The position numbers were made by a program, and so were the translations under genes. From Anaerolineaceae bacterium (GTDB lineage: Bacteria > Chloroflexota > Anaerolineae > Anaerolineales > Anaerolineaceae), in NCBI GenBank assembly GCA_016841445.1, contig JAENZD010000001.1, positions 1,736,001 to 1,800,000 of the forward strand: a stretch of DNA of 64,000 bases. The letters run 5' to 3'. Numbering within the stretch: the first letter of the stretch is position 1; each line of letters begins with the position of its first letter. Shown here one piece after another: positions 1 through 11,317 of this stretch. The notes under the pieces were generated by a model that was not told where the DNA came from, searched no databases, and saw only the letters and a program-made list of their open reading frames with translations.

Positions 1-393
1 CAGGATTCCCAGATAAAGCCCATCATCCTGGGTGACTTTTAGCCCAATTAACTCATGGAGATAATATTCATCATCAGGTAATACCGGTAAGTCTTCAGAT
101 TTGACATACACAAGGCTATTGGTCAATTCTGATACAGTCTCTCGATCATTAATTTCTTCAAATTTCAATAGAAGCAAATCTTGCTTCCACCGGTTCCCAT
201 CAATCGTGAAAGGCTGGTAGGTTTCTCCAACGTAAACCACGTTTTCCGGTTCCAACAATGCCAGCATGCGTGTATAGACCTCCATAGGGATTTCACCCTG
301 GACGCCATGCGCTCTGCGCAGCTTACCTACTACAAGAAATGCAGGCTCGTTGATCTGTTTTGAGCCTGCATTTTTTCGATTTTTTCGAGGCAT
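1..393 (-). CDS. rimM: Ribosome maturation factor RimM (C-terminus runs off window start)
   Basis: Open frame on minus strand from ATG at 393: MPRKNRKNAGSKQINEPAFLVVGKLRRAHGVQGEIPMEVYTRML...YYLHELIGLKVTQDDGLYLGIL; RimM-type N-terminus and PRC-barrel start; in ffh-rpsP-khpA-rimM order. Missed by the ORF track because it is truncated. Confidence 0.9.
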   Translation of the reverse strand, partial: MPRKNRKNAGSKQINEPAFLVVGKLRRAHGVQGEIPMEVYTRMLALLEPENVVYVGETYQPFTIDGNRWKQDLLLLKFEEINDRETVSELTNSLVYVKSEDLPVLPDDEYYLHELIGLKVTQDDGLYLGIL

Positions 394-410
394 TTCGTCT
401 TTCGGCAATG

Positions 411-662
411 CTAACTTGGCTCAACAATATCCAGGTTGGCACGGCTGCCTTCACGAGCGGCAGCGACCTTTAACAGCGTACGGATTGAATTAGCAACCCG
501 CCCCCCTTTGCCAATAACACGACCCATATCGGATTTTTCAACATGCAGGTCCAATTGGATATTGTTGCCCCGCTGCTGCTTTTCCACCTTTACCTGTGTC
601 GGTTGGTCAACCAATGATTGAGCGACAAATTCAACCAGTTCTTGCAGGTTATCACCTTTCAT
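411..662 (-). CDS. khpA: KH-domain RNA-binding protein (KhpA/YlqC family)
   Basis: 83 aa with GRVIGKGGRVANSIRTLL KH motif; between rpsP and rimM. Confidence 0.93.
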   Translation of the reverse strand: MKGDNLQELVEFVAQSLVDQPTQVKVEKQQRGNNIQLDLHVEKSDMGRVIGKGGRVANSIRTLLKVAAAREGSRANLDIVEPS

Positions 663-692
663 TTTAGCCTCAATTTTCCCATAGTGAATCTT

Positions 693-1034
693 TTATGGAT
701 TCGTTCGTGGATCTGTTACGCGTGTGTTGTAAACTTCATCAGCCTCAGCAACCAGGGCTTTAACATCTTCCCCGGCTTTAAAACGCTCGTAGCGCTCCCA
801 CAGTTTCGTCTGGTTAAATAAACCATCGACGGCCTCTGTTGGTTGAGCGCCAACGCTCAGCCAATAGTAGACGCGGTCATCCTTAAGGACGATCGTGGAG
901 GGTTCTGTCCGTGGGTTATAGTGGCCAACGATTTCAATGAATCGGCCATCCCGTGGGCTTTCTTTATCAGCTACAACAACACGATAACTTGCTTGATTCC
1001 GGGATCCAACCCGGCGTAATCGAATACGTACCAT
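693..1034 (-). CDS. rpsP: 30S ribosomal protein S16
   Basis: MVRIRLRRVGSRNQASYRVVVADKESPRDGRFIEIVGHYNP. Confidence 0.97.
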   Translation of the reverse strand: MVRIRLRRVGSRNQASYRVVVADKESPRDGRFIEIVGHYNPRTEPSTIVLKDDRVYYWLSVGAQPTEAVDGLFNQTKLWERYERFKAGEDVKALVAEADEVYNTRVTDPRTNP

Positions 1035-1142
1035 CGAAATTATGCTCCTCTTACACTAATTTTTTATCTAATTTATTAAGCCTGAGGGTCAAAATGGTTT
1101 GAGAGAGCGTTGAAGGAAACGCTACCTTTTTTCATCCTCTGG

Positions 1143-2465
1143 CTATCCCATCAATCGGCCTAAACCTCGACCGCCTGATTTCTGTATCGTCTTGATCAAC
1201 CGTTGTGTCTCGCGAAACCGTTTCATCACCTGGTTGACCACCTGTACATCCAGCCCCGACCCACTTGCAATCCTGCGTCTACGGCTGGCATTTAATAATT
1301 TTGGGTTGCGGCGTTCTTCAATGGTCATTGAGTTGATCACCGCTTCAATTTGTTTCAATTGATCTTCAGCGTCCCGTGGATCAACCTGTCGTGCAACCTG
1401 CCCCATTTGACCGGGCAGCATTTCCATGATTTTACCCATGGGTCCCAATTTTCGCATTTGCTTCAATTGTTTAGCGAAATCCTCCAAGGAGAATTCACCG
1501 CGCATGAGCTTTTCAGCTTGCTTTTCTGCTTCTACTTCATCAAAAGTTGCTTCCGCTTTCTGGATCAAGCCAAGCATGTCACCCATGCCCAGGATGCGGG
1601 AGGCTAACCTATCAGGATTATACTCCTCAATGGCGTCCAGTGCCTCACCCACACCGAGGAATTTTATCGGTACTCCCGTGACATCACGTATTGAGATCGC
1701 AGCCCCACCACGAGCATCGCCATCAATTTTGGTCATGAACAGCCCCGTAATTGGCAGCTCATTCCTGAATCCCTGTGCAACATTCAAGGCTTCCTGACCA
1801 ATCATTGCATCCACAACTAAGAGGGTCTCATTGATCTTGACTTTCCTGGCAATCGCACCCAACTCATCCATCAGCTCAGAATCCATCTGCGAACGCCCTG
1901 CTGTATCCAGGATCACGATGGTCACGCCGCCTTTTCGTGCATTTTGATAGGCATCAGCAGCTAGTTTTGGTGGGCTGACTTTGTCCTGGTAAAAAACCGG
2001 AACATCAATTTGCGAACCCAGCGTCTGTAATTGTTTCACTGCTGCGGGTCGATAGGGATCACCTGCAACCAGCATCACCCGTTCACCCTGGCTTCGCAAG
2101 CGCTTAGCGAGCTTCGCAGCAGCAGTCGTCTTGCCGGAACCCTGTAGGCCAACCAGCATGATCACATAGGGACGTTCTCCCTTCAGGTTCAGGCTGCTGG
2201 GCTCACCGAGAATAGAAATCAATTCCTGGTTAACGATCTTAATGACCTGCTGTGCCGGGTTGAGTGCTTTTGAAACCTCATGCCCCACAGCCCGGTCTTT
2301 GACATGCTGAGTGAATCGCTTAACCACGCTGTAATGAACATCTGCTTCAAGCAAGGCCATACGAACTTCACGCATCGCCTCGTCAACATCCCCTTCGGAA
2401 AGCCGACCGTGGCGGCGTAATTTGTCAAAAATATTCGTTAATCGTTCAGTCAGATTTTCAAACAC
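1143..2465 (-). CDS. ffh: Signal recognition particle GTPase Ffh (start uncertain: GTG 2465 or upstream to 2519)
   Basis: FENLTERLTNIFDKLRRHG N-terminus; GLQGSGKTTAAAKLA, DTAGR, TKIDGDARGGAA GTPase motifs; M domain. The track start at 2519 is a TTG. Confidence 0.96.
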   Translation of the reverse strand: MFENLTERLTNIFDKLRRHGRLSEGDVDEAMREVRMALLEADVHYSVVKRFTQHVKDRAVGHEVSKALNPAQQVIKIVNQELISILGEPSSLNLKGERPYVIMLVGLQGSGKTTAAAKLAKRLRSQGERVMLVAGDPYRPAAVKQLQTLGSQIDVPVFYQDKVSPPKLAADAYQNARKGGVTIVILDTAGRSQMDSELMDELGAIARKVKINETLLVVDAMIGQEALNVAQGFRNELPITGLFMTKIDGDARGGAAISIRDVTGVPIKFLGVGEALDAIEEYNPDRLASRILGMGDMLGLIQKAEATFDEVEAEKQAEKLMRGEFSLEDFAKQLKQMRKLGPMGKIMEMLPGQMGQVARQVDPRDAEDQLKQIEAVINSMTIEERRNPKLLNASRRRRIASGSGLDVQVVNQVMKRFRETQRLIKTIQKSGGRGLGRLMG

Positions 2466-2676
2466 AATAAATGTATGTCTTCTATTTGTCAAACTTTCAA
2501 CACGTGATTTTAGCGTCAAAGTGGGCTTCGGTCAAGTAATGAATTGAAATTGCTTCATATTAACCGCAAATTGATACCATTATCACGCTTATTCGCGACG
2601 TTTCCGAGAAAAGTGGGTTAATCAAAGCAGTTATTCGTTGTTATTATGATTTATTATCCACTGAAAGGAATTAATC

Positions 2677-3549
2677 ATGTCCAAAGTTGCAATTGTTACC
2701 GATTCTTCCTCCTATTTGCCTGACGATCTTCTCTCTGCTTATAATATTACCGTCGCTCCGCTGGTCATCATTTGGGGGGAGGAAATACTGCATGATAATG
2801 TCGATATCCATCCAAATGAATTTTATGAACGCTTGCAGAAAGAAAAAGTGATGCCATCAACATCACAAGCGACCATTCAAGCATTTGCGGACGCGTTCAC
2901 TAAACTGCATAATGAGGGTTATGAGATCCTGGCTGTTGTAATCTCAACCGCATTATCAGGTACCTACGGATCAGCAATTCAAGCGAAAAAGATGGTTGCG
3001 GAAGCCAGGATTGAGCTGGTAGATTCAAAAGTTACCTCCCTACCCCTGGCTTACATGGCGCTTGCCGCTGCCCGGGCAGCAAAAGCTGGTGCTTCCCTTG
3101 AAAAATGTAAAGAAATTGTTGAATCGATACGTGAAAAAACTGAGATCTACTTTGCAGTAGACACCTTGGAATTTTTACATCGCGGTGGTCGGATTGGCGG
3201 GGCTTCTCGCTTTTTGGGAACTGCCCTGAACTTGAAACCGATCCTCACTCTCCAGGATGGGAAAATTGAAGCTGTCGAACGGGTGCGAACCTCAAAAAAG
3301 GCTCACCACCGTTTGATCGAATTGCTTGATAAAGGCGTGCACGGTCAAAAAATTATCAATATGATTGGCGTTGTCGCCGCTGCCGCTCCAGAGGCTGCGG
3401 CTGGATTATTGTCAGAAATCAAAGAAAAGTACACACCGGATGAAATTATATTGGCAAACCTCAGCCCGGCGGTTGGCACACATACCGGTCCAGGTACGGT
3501 TGGTGTTGCTTATGTGGCAGGGATCGATCCGGAAGTATTTAATCCATAG
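2677..3549 (+). CDS. DegV family (fatty-acid-binding) protein
   Basis: VAIVTDSSSYLPDDL and STALSGTYGSA DegV motifs. Confidence 0.92.
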   Translation: MSKVAIVTDSSSYLPDDLLSAYNITVAPLVIIWGEEILHDNVDIHPNEFYERLQKEKVMPSTSQATIQAFADAFTKLHNEGYEILAVVISTALSGTYGSAIQAKKMVAEARIELVDSKVTSLPLAYMALAAARAAKAGASLEKCKEIVESIREKTEIYFAVDTLEFLHRGGRIGGASRFLGTALNLKPILTLQDGKIEAVERVRTSKKAHHRLIELLDKGVHGQKIINMIGVVAAAAPEAAAGLLSEIKEKYTPDEIILANLSPAVGTHTGPGTVGVAYVAGIDPEVFNP

Positions 3550-3585
3550 GATCAACCAATATTTATCAATCTTCCTGTGAAACGC

Positions 3586-3620
3586 AGAGCGGACCAGTAT
3601 TTTGGTTCGCTCTTTTTTTT
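3586..3620 (+). terminator. Rho-independent terminator after degV-family gene
   Basis: AGAGCGGACC-AGTATTTT-GGTTCGCTCT (one G.T) followed by T7. Confidence 0.85.
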
Positions 3621-3716
3621 CATCCGCTTACAAAAATTATTCCAATTAATTTCTATCTTTAAGGAAACAAAAATATCAGTTAAAATAAGATCAAAACACT
3701 TCGACAAAAGGATAAA

Positions 3717-5048
3717 ATGATGAAACAATTCAGCGATATCGGTATAAATATCCCCGAAATCCTCCTGCCAAAACCATCCATTGACCCTTCAAAATGGTCT
3801 GTTATTGCTTGCGATCAATTCACATCTGAACCTGAATACTGGCAGCAAGTTGAGGAGATTGTTGGAAATTCACCTTCAACCTACCAGATGATCTTACCGG
3901 AAGTCTATTTAGGAACACCAGAAGAAGAAAAGCAGGTAGCTAAAACACAATCTGCAATGCGGCAATATATTGACTCCAATGTCTTTAGGAAGGTCAATAA
4001 TTTCATTTACGTCCTTCGTTCCATCAACGGGAAAACAAGACGAGGGTTAATGGTCTGCCTGGATCTCGAGCAATATGATTACAACAAGGGTGCACAGACC
4101 CTGATCCGTGCCACAGAAGGCACCATTCTCGACCGCATACCACCCCGCATCAAGATACGGGAACAAGCCCCGCTGGAATGCCCTCACATATTAGTGCTTT
4201 TCGACGATCCCACTGAGTCGGTTTTTGGACCCCTCGATGAAGAACTGATCCGTTTTGAACCCCTCTATGATTTTGATCTGATGCTTGGTAGTGGTCATCT
4301 TGCAGGGTTTGAAATCACAGATGAACAATTGAAACAGAACATTGGCACTGCATTATCTAACCTGATTAATCCCGAGATCTTCGCAGAGAAATACAATTTA
4401 CAGCCGGGCGTTAAACAGCCCCTCCTCTTTGCAATGGGTGATGGCAACCATTCCCTCGCCACCGCAAAAGCCATTTGGAAGCAGATCAAACCCACAGTTG
4501 GACTGGACCATCCTGCCCGATATGCACTGGTTGAAATCGAAAATGTCCATGATAACGCCCTTACTTTTGAACCCATCCACCGCCTGCTGTTCAATCTCAA
4601 AAAGGATATCCTTGAGGAAATGCAAGTTTTTTGGGGCAAGCGGATCACCGTCCGCAATATTGACTCGGAAGAAAAGATGATGTCCATTGTTGATGAAGCT
4701 GCGGAACCCTGGCACCAGTTTGGCATGATTACAGAAGAAGGATTTAAACTGGTTGAAGTCCACCAACCTGTCGATAACCTGCCCGTGGGCACATTGCAAA
4801 AGTTCTTGGATGCGTTCCTCAAGGAAGATGGCTTAGAAAGAATTGATTATGTCCATGGAACTGAGGTCCTCTTTGAGAAAGGTAAACTCACTGGGAATAC
4901 TGGTTTTTACGTGCCAGCAATGGATAAATCGGACTTGTTCAAGACGGTTATCTTAGATGGAGCCCTCCCACGCAAAACCTTTTCCATGGGAGAAGCCAAA
5001 GACAAGCGGTTCTATATGGAATGCAGGCGGATAGAAAAGAATGATTAA
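3717..5048 (+). CDS. DUF1015 family protein
   Basis: ILLPKPSIDPSKWSVIACDQFTSEPEYW...GDGNHSLATAKAIW, typical of DUF1015. Confidence 0.8.
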   Translation: MMKQFSDIGINIPEILLPKPSIDPSKWSVIACDQFTSEPEYWQQVEEIVGNSPSTYQMILPEVYLGTPEEEKQVAKTQSAMRQYIDSNVFRKVNNFIYVLRSINGKTRRGLMVCLDLEQYDYNKGAQTLIRATEGTILDRIPPRIKIREQAPLECPHILVLFDDPTESVFGPLDEELIRFEPLYDFDLMLGSGHLAGFEITDEQLKQNIGTALSNLINPEIFAEKYNLQPGVKQPLLFAMGDGNHSLATAKAIWKQIKPTVGLDHPARYALVEIENVHDNALTFEPIHRLLFNLKKDILEEMQVFWGKRITVRNIDSEEKMMSIVDEAAEPWHQFGMITEEGFKLVEVHQPVDNLPVGTLQKFLDAFLKEDGLERIDYVHGTEVLFEKGKLTGNTGFYVPAMDKSDLFKTVILDGALPRKTFSMGEAKDKRFYMECRRIEKND

Positions 5049-5880
5049 AAAAGGGTTCTTGCTGGTGTGTGCTATCCTGTTAGTAGCGTGTCAACCGGTT
5101 CAGACTAATACAGCAGAACCAACAGCCACACAAACCGCTCAGGAGTCATCAACGCCTATCGTCACCAGCACATCCACAGCTTTGCCGCCAACGGTGACGC
5201 CTCGTCCCACAGAAACTCCAGAAATATTTTCCGTTTGCTGTCCGCTCGAAGATGAAACCTTTGACAGCCTACCATTGATCCTGTCCAAACCTTTGGACAT
5301 CCCCCCCTTTGGTCAGGATGTTGGCCATCACGGTGTGGACTATGCCTATTTCAGCCGGGGAGAACGTGAATCGATCCAGGGTGTTGAGGTCTATGCCATC
5401 TTATCAGGATCGGTCGTTCTCACTTTAGAAAACAATTATCCATACGGATATGCAGTCCTGGTTGAAACACAGTTAGCCAAATTTCCACAGGCCTTGCAGG
5501 ACGCACTCATGACAACCTACCAGCCTGTTCCTGACGACCCGGGCTACCGGCTTTACTGCCCCGAGGTGACACCACCACAGATCACAGGTGATTATTCTGT
5601 TTATCACTTGTATGCTCATTTTGAAAACCAACCGGCTTTTGAGACCGGTGATCCAGTGAACTGCGGTGCACTTTTTGGAACTGTCGGAAATACTGGCTAT
5701 TCCAGCAATCCCCATCTTCATTTGGAAACCAGGGTCGGTCCTTCTGGGGCAGCATTCAGAACAATGGCCCATTATCAAAACACCGCAACAAATGAGCAAA
5801 TGGCGAATTACTGCTTGTGGCGAATGAGCGGTTTTTACCAGCTTTTTGATCCTGAAATTCTTTTTTCGTCGTCCCCTTAA
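5041..5880 (+). CDS. Secreted lipoprotein, M23-like peptidase domain
   Basis: Lipobox LLVAC; Ser/Thr/Pro linker; GHHGVDYAY...GTVGNTGYSSNPHLHLETR metallopeptidase-like motifs; overlaps upstream stop. Confidence 0.75.
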   Translation: MIKKGFLLVCAILLVACQPVQTNTAEPTATQTAQESSTPIVTSTSTALPPTVTPRPTETPEIFSVCCPLEDETFDSLPLILSKPLDIPPFGQDVGHHGVDYAYFSRGERESIQGVEVYAILSGSVVLTLENNYPYGYAVLVETQLAKFPQALQDALMTTYQPVPDDPGYRLYCPEVTPPQITGDYSVYHLYAHFENQPAFETGDPVNCGALFGTVGNTGYSSNPHLHLETRVGPSGAAFRTMAHYQNTATNEQMANYCLWRMSGFYQLFDPEILFSSSP

Positions 5881-5981
5881 AGCTTAGTGCAAAAACATAA
5901 TTGGGGTGTTGGAAATGAACTATAATGATGGGTCGTAGGATAAAGTGAAAATTTGTAATTTGCCGCATCAATGGAGGCGTT

Positions 5982-6848
5982 TTGACATTTCAGAACATTA
6001 AACAAGCGTTCAAATATACAGGACGAAATACCCTTCTGACAATGCAATCCATATTGCGATGGAAGAAATTTGATTTCAGCAGGATACCCGCTGTTTTTGG
6101 CAATGCGATGCCAAAATCCGGCTCGCATCTTGTCTATCAAATCCTGAAAGGGATCACTCAAGTTGCCCCATATCGATATGTGGAGGCACTGCCTGTACGT
6201 ATGATCACTGGCGAAGGAAGGCAGCGCTCAAAGGATGAAATCCTCGATGACCTGACAGGAATAAAGCCGGGGACGATGGGTTGGGGATATCTGCGGTCTT
6301 ACCCCGAATACATCCGGTTCTTCGAGGAACATCCGGATGTGATCTCATTTTTTGTATACCGGGACCCACGGGACCAGTTGATCTCAAGTATCTTTTACGC
6401 TGTCGATATCCATCTGGAGCATGCACAGCATGACTATTACACAGGCATTTCAATGGATGAACGCATCAAAACAGAGATATTGGGACGAGACGAACCTGAT
6501 CTTCTGCATCTTCCCAATGTGCGCCAACATTATGATGAATACCTGGGTTGGCTGGATTGTCCTGAAGTCCTTTGCCTGCGTTTTGAAGATCTTATAAATG
6601 ATAAAGACAGAAGCTTGGCAAAAATTCTTGATCACCTCGAACGCGGCTCATTCCGGATCCCAACTGGCAGGGAAACAGCCCTGGCAATTATTAAAGAAGC
6701 TATTCAACCCAAAAAATCTGCAACCTTCCGGAAAGGGAAATCTGGCGGATGGCGGGAGCATTTCACAAAAGAACATAAACAGCTCTTTAAAGAAACAGCA
6801 GGCGATCTGTTAATTAAATTAGGCTACGAGGAAAACAATGACTGGTAA
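5982..6848 (+). CDS. Sulfotransferase family protein (TTG start)
   Basis: NAMPKSGSHLVYQIL 5'-PSB-like loop, FVYRDPRDQLIS 3'-PB-like motif; GGAGG upstream of TTG. Confidence 0.82.
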   Translation: MTFQNIKQAFKYTGRNTLLTMQSILRWKKFDFSRIPAVFGNAMPKSGSHLVYQILKGITQVAPYRYVEALPVRMITGEGRQRSKDEILDDLTGIKPGTMGWGYLRSYPEYIRFFEEHPDVISFFVYRDPRDQLISSIFYAVDIHLEHAQHDYYTGISMDERIKTEILGRDEPDLLHLPNVRQHYDEYLGWLDCPEVLCLRFEDLINDKDRSLAKILDHLERGSFRIPTGRETALAIIKEAIQPKKSATFRKGKSGGWREHFTKEHKQLFKETAGDLLIKLGYEENNDW

Positions 6849-7587
6849 CCGCAAACACCAAATCTTCCTTTCTGGCGGTATGCCGCGCGCAGGCAGTGCC
6901 TGGTTCTATCATTTAACCAGGGATATCTTCTTAGCTTCTGGTGGAGACGATATCCGCCAAATTCAAAAAGAGTATCACCTGGAAAATGTGCTCACGGAAG
7001 TCAACCAGAATATTACACAATTTACACCGCTAAGAACTCTCAGGATCCTCATCCCCTACTTTGCCGGTAAATCCTTCACGATCAAAATCCATCCTTCGCC
7101 ATCTATATTAGGCCGCGCTTTGATCAAATTTAACTGGATGCGCACCACGTATATTTACCGTGATCCGCGGGATGCACTTCTCTCCGCCTATGAATACGGC
7201 AGGCGGGTCGAAAAAACAGGCAGAGAAAATGCTTTCACTTACCTGGATACAATCGATAAAGCGATTCATTTTATGCATCAATATATGGGCGAATGGGAAG
7301 CCTGGATGAAAATAGCAGATCCCTATATTTTTCGCTATGAAGATTTGCTGAATGACTTTGACCAACAGGTGCTGCGTCTGTCCGAATTCCTGGAAGTAGA
7401 CCCAGAATTACCTCAAATAAAAGAGGCAATTGATGGGAACCGAACGAAAGATGCTGCCAAGAAAGATGGCGGTCACTTTAGCAAAGGGAAAATTGGCCGT
7501 TTCCGCCAGGTGTTTACACCTGAACAGATCAACCTTTGCAGTAAATTATTTTCTCCCTATCTTGAGAAGATGGGTTATGAGATCTAG
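6838..7587 (+). CDS. Sulfotransferase family protein
   Basis: GGMPRAGSAWFYHL and TYIYRDPRDALLSAYEYGR; overlaps previous CDS by 11 bp. Confidence 0.82.
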   Translation: MTGNRKHQIFLSGGMPRAGSAWFYHLTRDIFLASGGDDIRQIQKEYHLENVLTEVNQNITQFTPLRTLRILIPYFAGKSFTIKIHPSPSILGRALIKFNWMRTTYIYRDPRDALLSAYEYGRRVEKTGRENAFTYLDTIDKAIHFMHQYMGEWEAWMKIADPYIFRYEDLLNDFDQQVLRLSEFLEVDPELPQIKEAIDGNRTKDAAKKDGGHFSKGKIGRFRQVFTPEQINLCSKLFSPYLEKMGYEI

Positions 7588-7642
7588 GGATACAAAGCTG
7601 AAATTAGACTGTCATGGTCATTATGGATAAAGATCATCGTAC

Positions 7643-7670
7643 TTGACAGACTGAACATATGTGCTAAAAT
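7643..7670 (+). promoter_or_regulatory. recA promoter with embedded LexA/SOS-like box
   Basis: TTGACA(7643-7648)-N16-TAAAAT(7665-7670); GAACATATGTGC (7653-7664) resembles the GAAC-N4-GTTC LexA box with one mismatch. Confidence 0.75.
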
Positions 7671-7779
7671 CAAAATACGGACGAAAAAATAACTGGATCG
7701 TTTATAATAACGATTGATATAACGTGATTAGGTTTGACCATTCCTCTCAAATGAGGAAACCCAGGAAGAGGATCATAAA

Positions 7780-8841
7780 ATGGATGAGGCAAAAAAGACA
7801 GTTCTGGATAAAGCATTAAAGGATATTATCAAGCGATATGGTGAAGGGTCAATCATGAAACTCGGCCAGGCAAAGCATCTCGCAGTGGAGGTTATTCCAA
7901 CCGGCTCCCTTTCTCTGGATATTGCCCTGGGTGTTGGCGGTATTCCAAAAGCAAGGATCACCGAGATCTACGGCCCTGAAGCCTCAGGGAAAACCACGAT
8001 TTGCCAGCATATTGTTGCAGAAGCTCAAAAAATGGGCGGCACCGCCGCTTTTATTGACATGGAGCACGCATTAGACCCGGTTTATGCTGCCAAGTGTGGT
8101 GTTAATGTGGATGAACTCCTGATTTCTCAGCCTGATACAGGTGAACAGGCTCTTGAAATCGCTGAGACATTGGTGCGCTCTGGTGCAGTTGAGGTAGTTG
8201 TCATAGATTCCGTTGCAGCGCTGGTCCCTCGCTCTGAAATTGAAGGTGATATGGGTGCTCCAACCATGGGCACCCAGGCACGCTTGATGTCCCAGGCTAT
8301 GCGCAAGCTCTCCGGTGCGATCAACCAAACCCGAACGTCCGTCATCTTTACGAACCAGCTCCGGCACAAGATCGGGGTGATGTTTGGTAACCCAGAAACC
8401 ACAACAGGCGGTAACGCCCTGAAATTTTATGCTTCTATTCGCCTGGACGTCCGAAGGATTCAATCCATCAAAGTGGGCTCTGAGATCACCGGCAACCGTG
8501 TGCGGGTGCGTGTGGTCAAGAACAAGGTGGCTGCGCCTTTTAGAACCGCAGAATTCGATATCATGTACAACGAAGGCATATCGAGAGTTGGAGATATCCT
8601 CGACCTGGCAACAGAACTAGACATCGTGGATAAGCACGGTTCATGGTATTCGTATGGTGATATCAGGCTCGGTCAGGGTCGTGAAAATTCCAAAGAATAC
8701 TTGCACCAAAATGAAGAACTCCTGCAGGAAATTGGGAAAGCTGTACGCGAGCAAGCGATGGTCCATAATCCTGCCACGCCCTGGTCTGACACGGATGAAG
8801 ATTATGAGGATGACAACGATCTCCCTGAAGACGAAGAATAA
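7780..8841 (+). CDS. recA: Recombinase RecA
   Basis: [19 protein letters not shown] Walker [31 protein letters not shown]. Confidence 0.98.
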   Translation: MDEAKKTVLDKALKDIIKRYGEGSIMKLGQAKHLAVEVIPTGSLSLDIALGVGGIPKARITEIYGPEASGKTTICQHIVAEAQKMGGTAAFIDMEHALDPVYAAKCGVNVDELLISQPDTGEQALEIAETLVRSGAVEVVVIDSVAALVPRSEIEGDMGAPTMGTQARLMSQAMRKLSGAINQTRTSVIFTNQLRHKIGVMFGNPETTTGGNALKFYASIRLDVRRIQSIKVGSEITGNRVRVRVVKNKVAAPFRTAEFDIMYNEGISRVGDILDLATELDIVDKHGSWYSYGDIRLGQGRENSKEYLHQNEELLQEIGKAVREQAMVHNPATPWSDTDEDYEDDNDLPEDEE

Positions 8842-8862
8842 AATAATCGCTTAAGAATCAAT

Positions 8863-8893
8863 AATGGGTCGAGAAATTTCTCGACCCATTTTT
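8863..8893 (+). terminator. recA terminator
   Basis: Perfect inverted repeat ATGGGTCGAGAAA/TTTCTCGACCCAT followed by T-run. Confidence 0.88.
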
Positions 8894-9038
8894 CTATCCA
8901 GGTACCTCAAATTTTTTATGGTTCGGATCAGAACAGCGTGTAAACCTAATATTGGTAATCTAATTAATTGAACGTAAAACGATAATCCTCGAACAGTAAT
9001 TCAACATATACCAAATCGCCAATTAAAAATCTAAGGGT

Positions 9039-10346
<1,308 letters not shown>

Positions 10347-10354
10347 CTAATTGC

Positions 10355-11314
10355 TTATAGAAGCGTATCCAAAACACCCTGATCATCAAATTGGGTGCGG
10401 AATCTCGTAATAAAATCATTCATCATATAACACTGGTTTTGGGGACCTTTTTCTTCCAGGCAGTATGTTGCAGCCAGGGCGCCCATTTGGGCACAAATGA
10501 TCAGGTCAAAACCCCTGACATATCCTTTTAGAAAACCTGCTCTGAACGCATCCCCTACACCTGTGGGGTCCACAATTTGGGTAGTTTTGAACACAGGCAC
10601 ATCCCCGAGGAATTGGCCCTTTTCATAAACTTTTGACCCCGCTTCACCCAACGTGATCACTGCAAAGTCCACTGCATTCAGGATCTCTGAACTGCTGAGG
10701 TGGGTGTGTTTCTGCAGAAGCTCAAATTCATATTCATTGGCAAAAAGTGCTTTCGCGCCTTTGATTCCCTTTGTCAGCCCATCTTCATCTAAACGGACGA
10801 TCTGCTGGCTGGGGTCAAAAATATAGGGTATCCCTAATTCCTGGCATTCCATAACATACTTGATCATCGCATCCGGTGCATTGGGTGAAATCACAACCAT
10901 GTCATCTTTTGAGAGATTAAGGTCTTTAATCGATATCAAACTGGCATCTGCCATAGCCCCAGCATAAAAACTCGCAATTTGGGCATTCGAGAGATCGGTA
11001 TTCACGAAAAATGAGGCTGTGAATTTGTTTTCAATGATCTTCACACCAGATGTATCCACGCCTGCATCATCCAGAAGTTCCTGATATTCTCCAAAATCAA
11101 TCCCGGCAGTTCCCACTAATCGTGGCGCTTCACATAATAAACCCAATGTGTAAGCAATATTTGCTGCCACACCGCCAGGCTGACGGACCATGTCATCTAC
11201 CAAAAAGGATAAGCTGATATTTTCAAGATGATCTGGGAGAATATGGTCTTTAAAATAACCTGGGAAGGTCATCAAATAATCAAATGCGATTGATCCAGTG
11301 AGAATAATGCTCAT
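10355..11314 (-). CDS. PfkB-family carbohydrate kinase, probable adenosine kinase
   Basis: GGVAANIAYTLG and DPTGVGDAFRAGF PfkB motifs; adjacent to ahcY. Confidence 0.82.
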   Translation of the reverse strand: MSIILTGSIAFDYLMTFPGYFKDHILPDHLENISLSFLVDDMVRQPGGVAANIAYTLGLLCEAPRLVGTAGIDFGEYQELLDDAGVDTSGVKIIENKFTASFFVNTDLSNAQIASFYAGAMADASLISIKDLNLSKDDMVVISPNAPDAMIKYVMECQELGIPYIFDPSQQIVRLDEDGLTKGIKGAKALFANEYEFELLQKHTHLSSSEILNAVDFAVITLGEAGSKVYEKGQFLGDVPVFKTTQIVDPTGVGDAFRAGFLKGYVRGFDLIICAQMGALAATYCLEEKGPQNQCYMMNDFITRFRTQFDDQGVLDTLL

Positions 11315-11317
11315 TTT

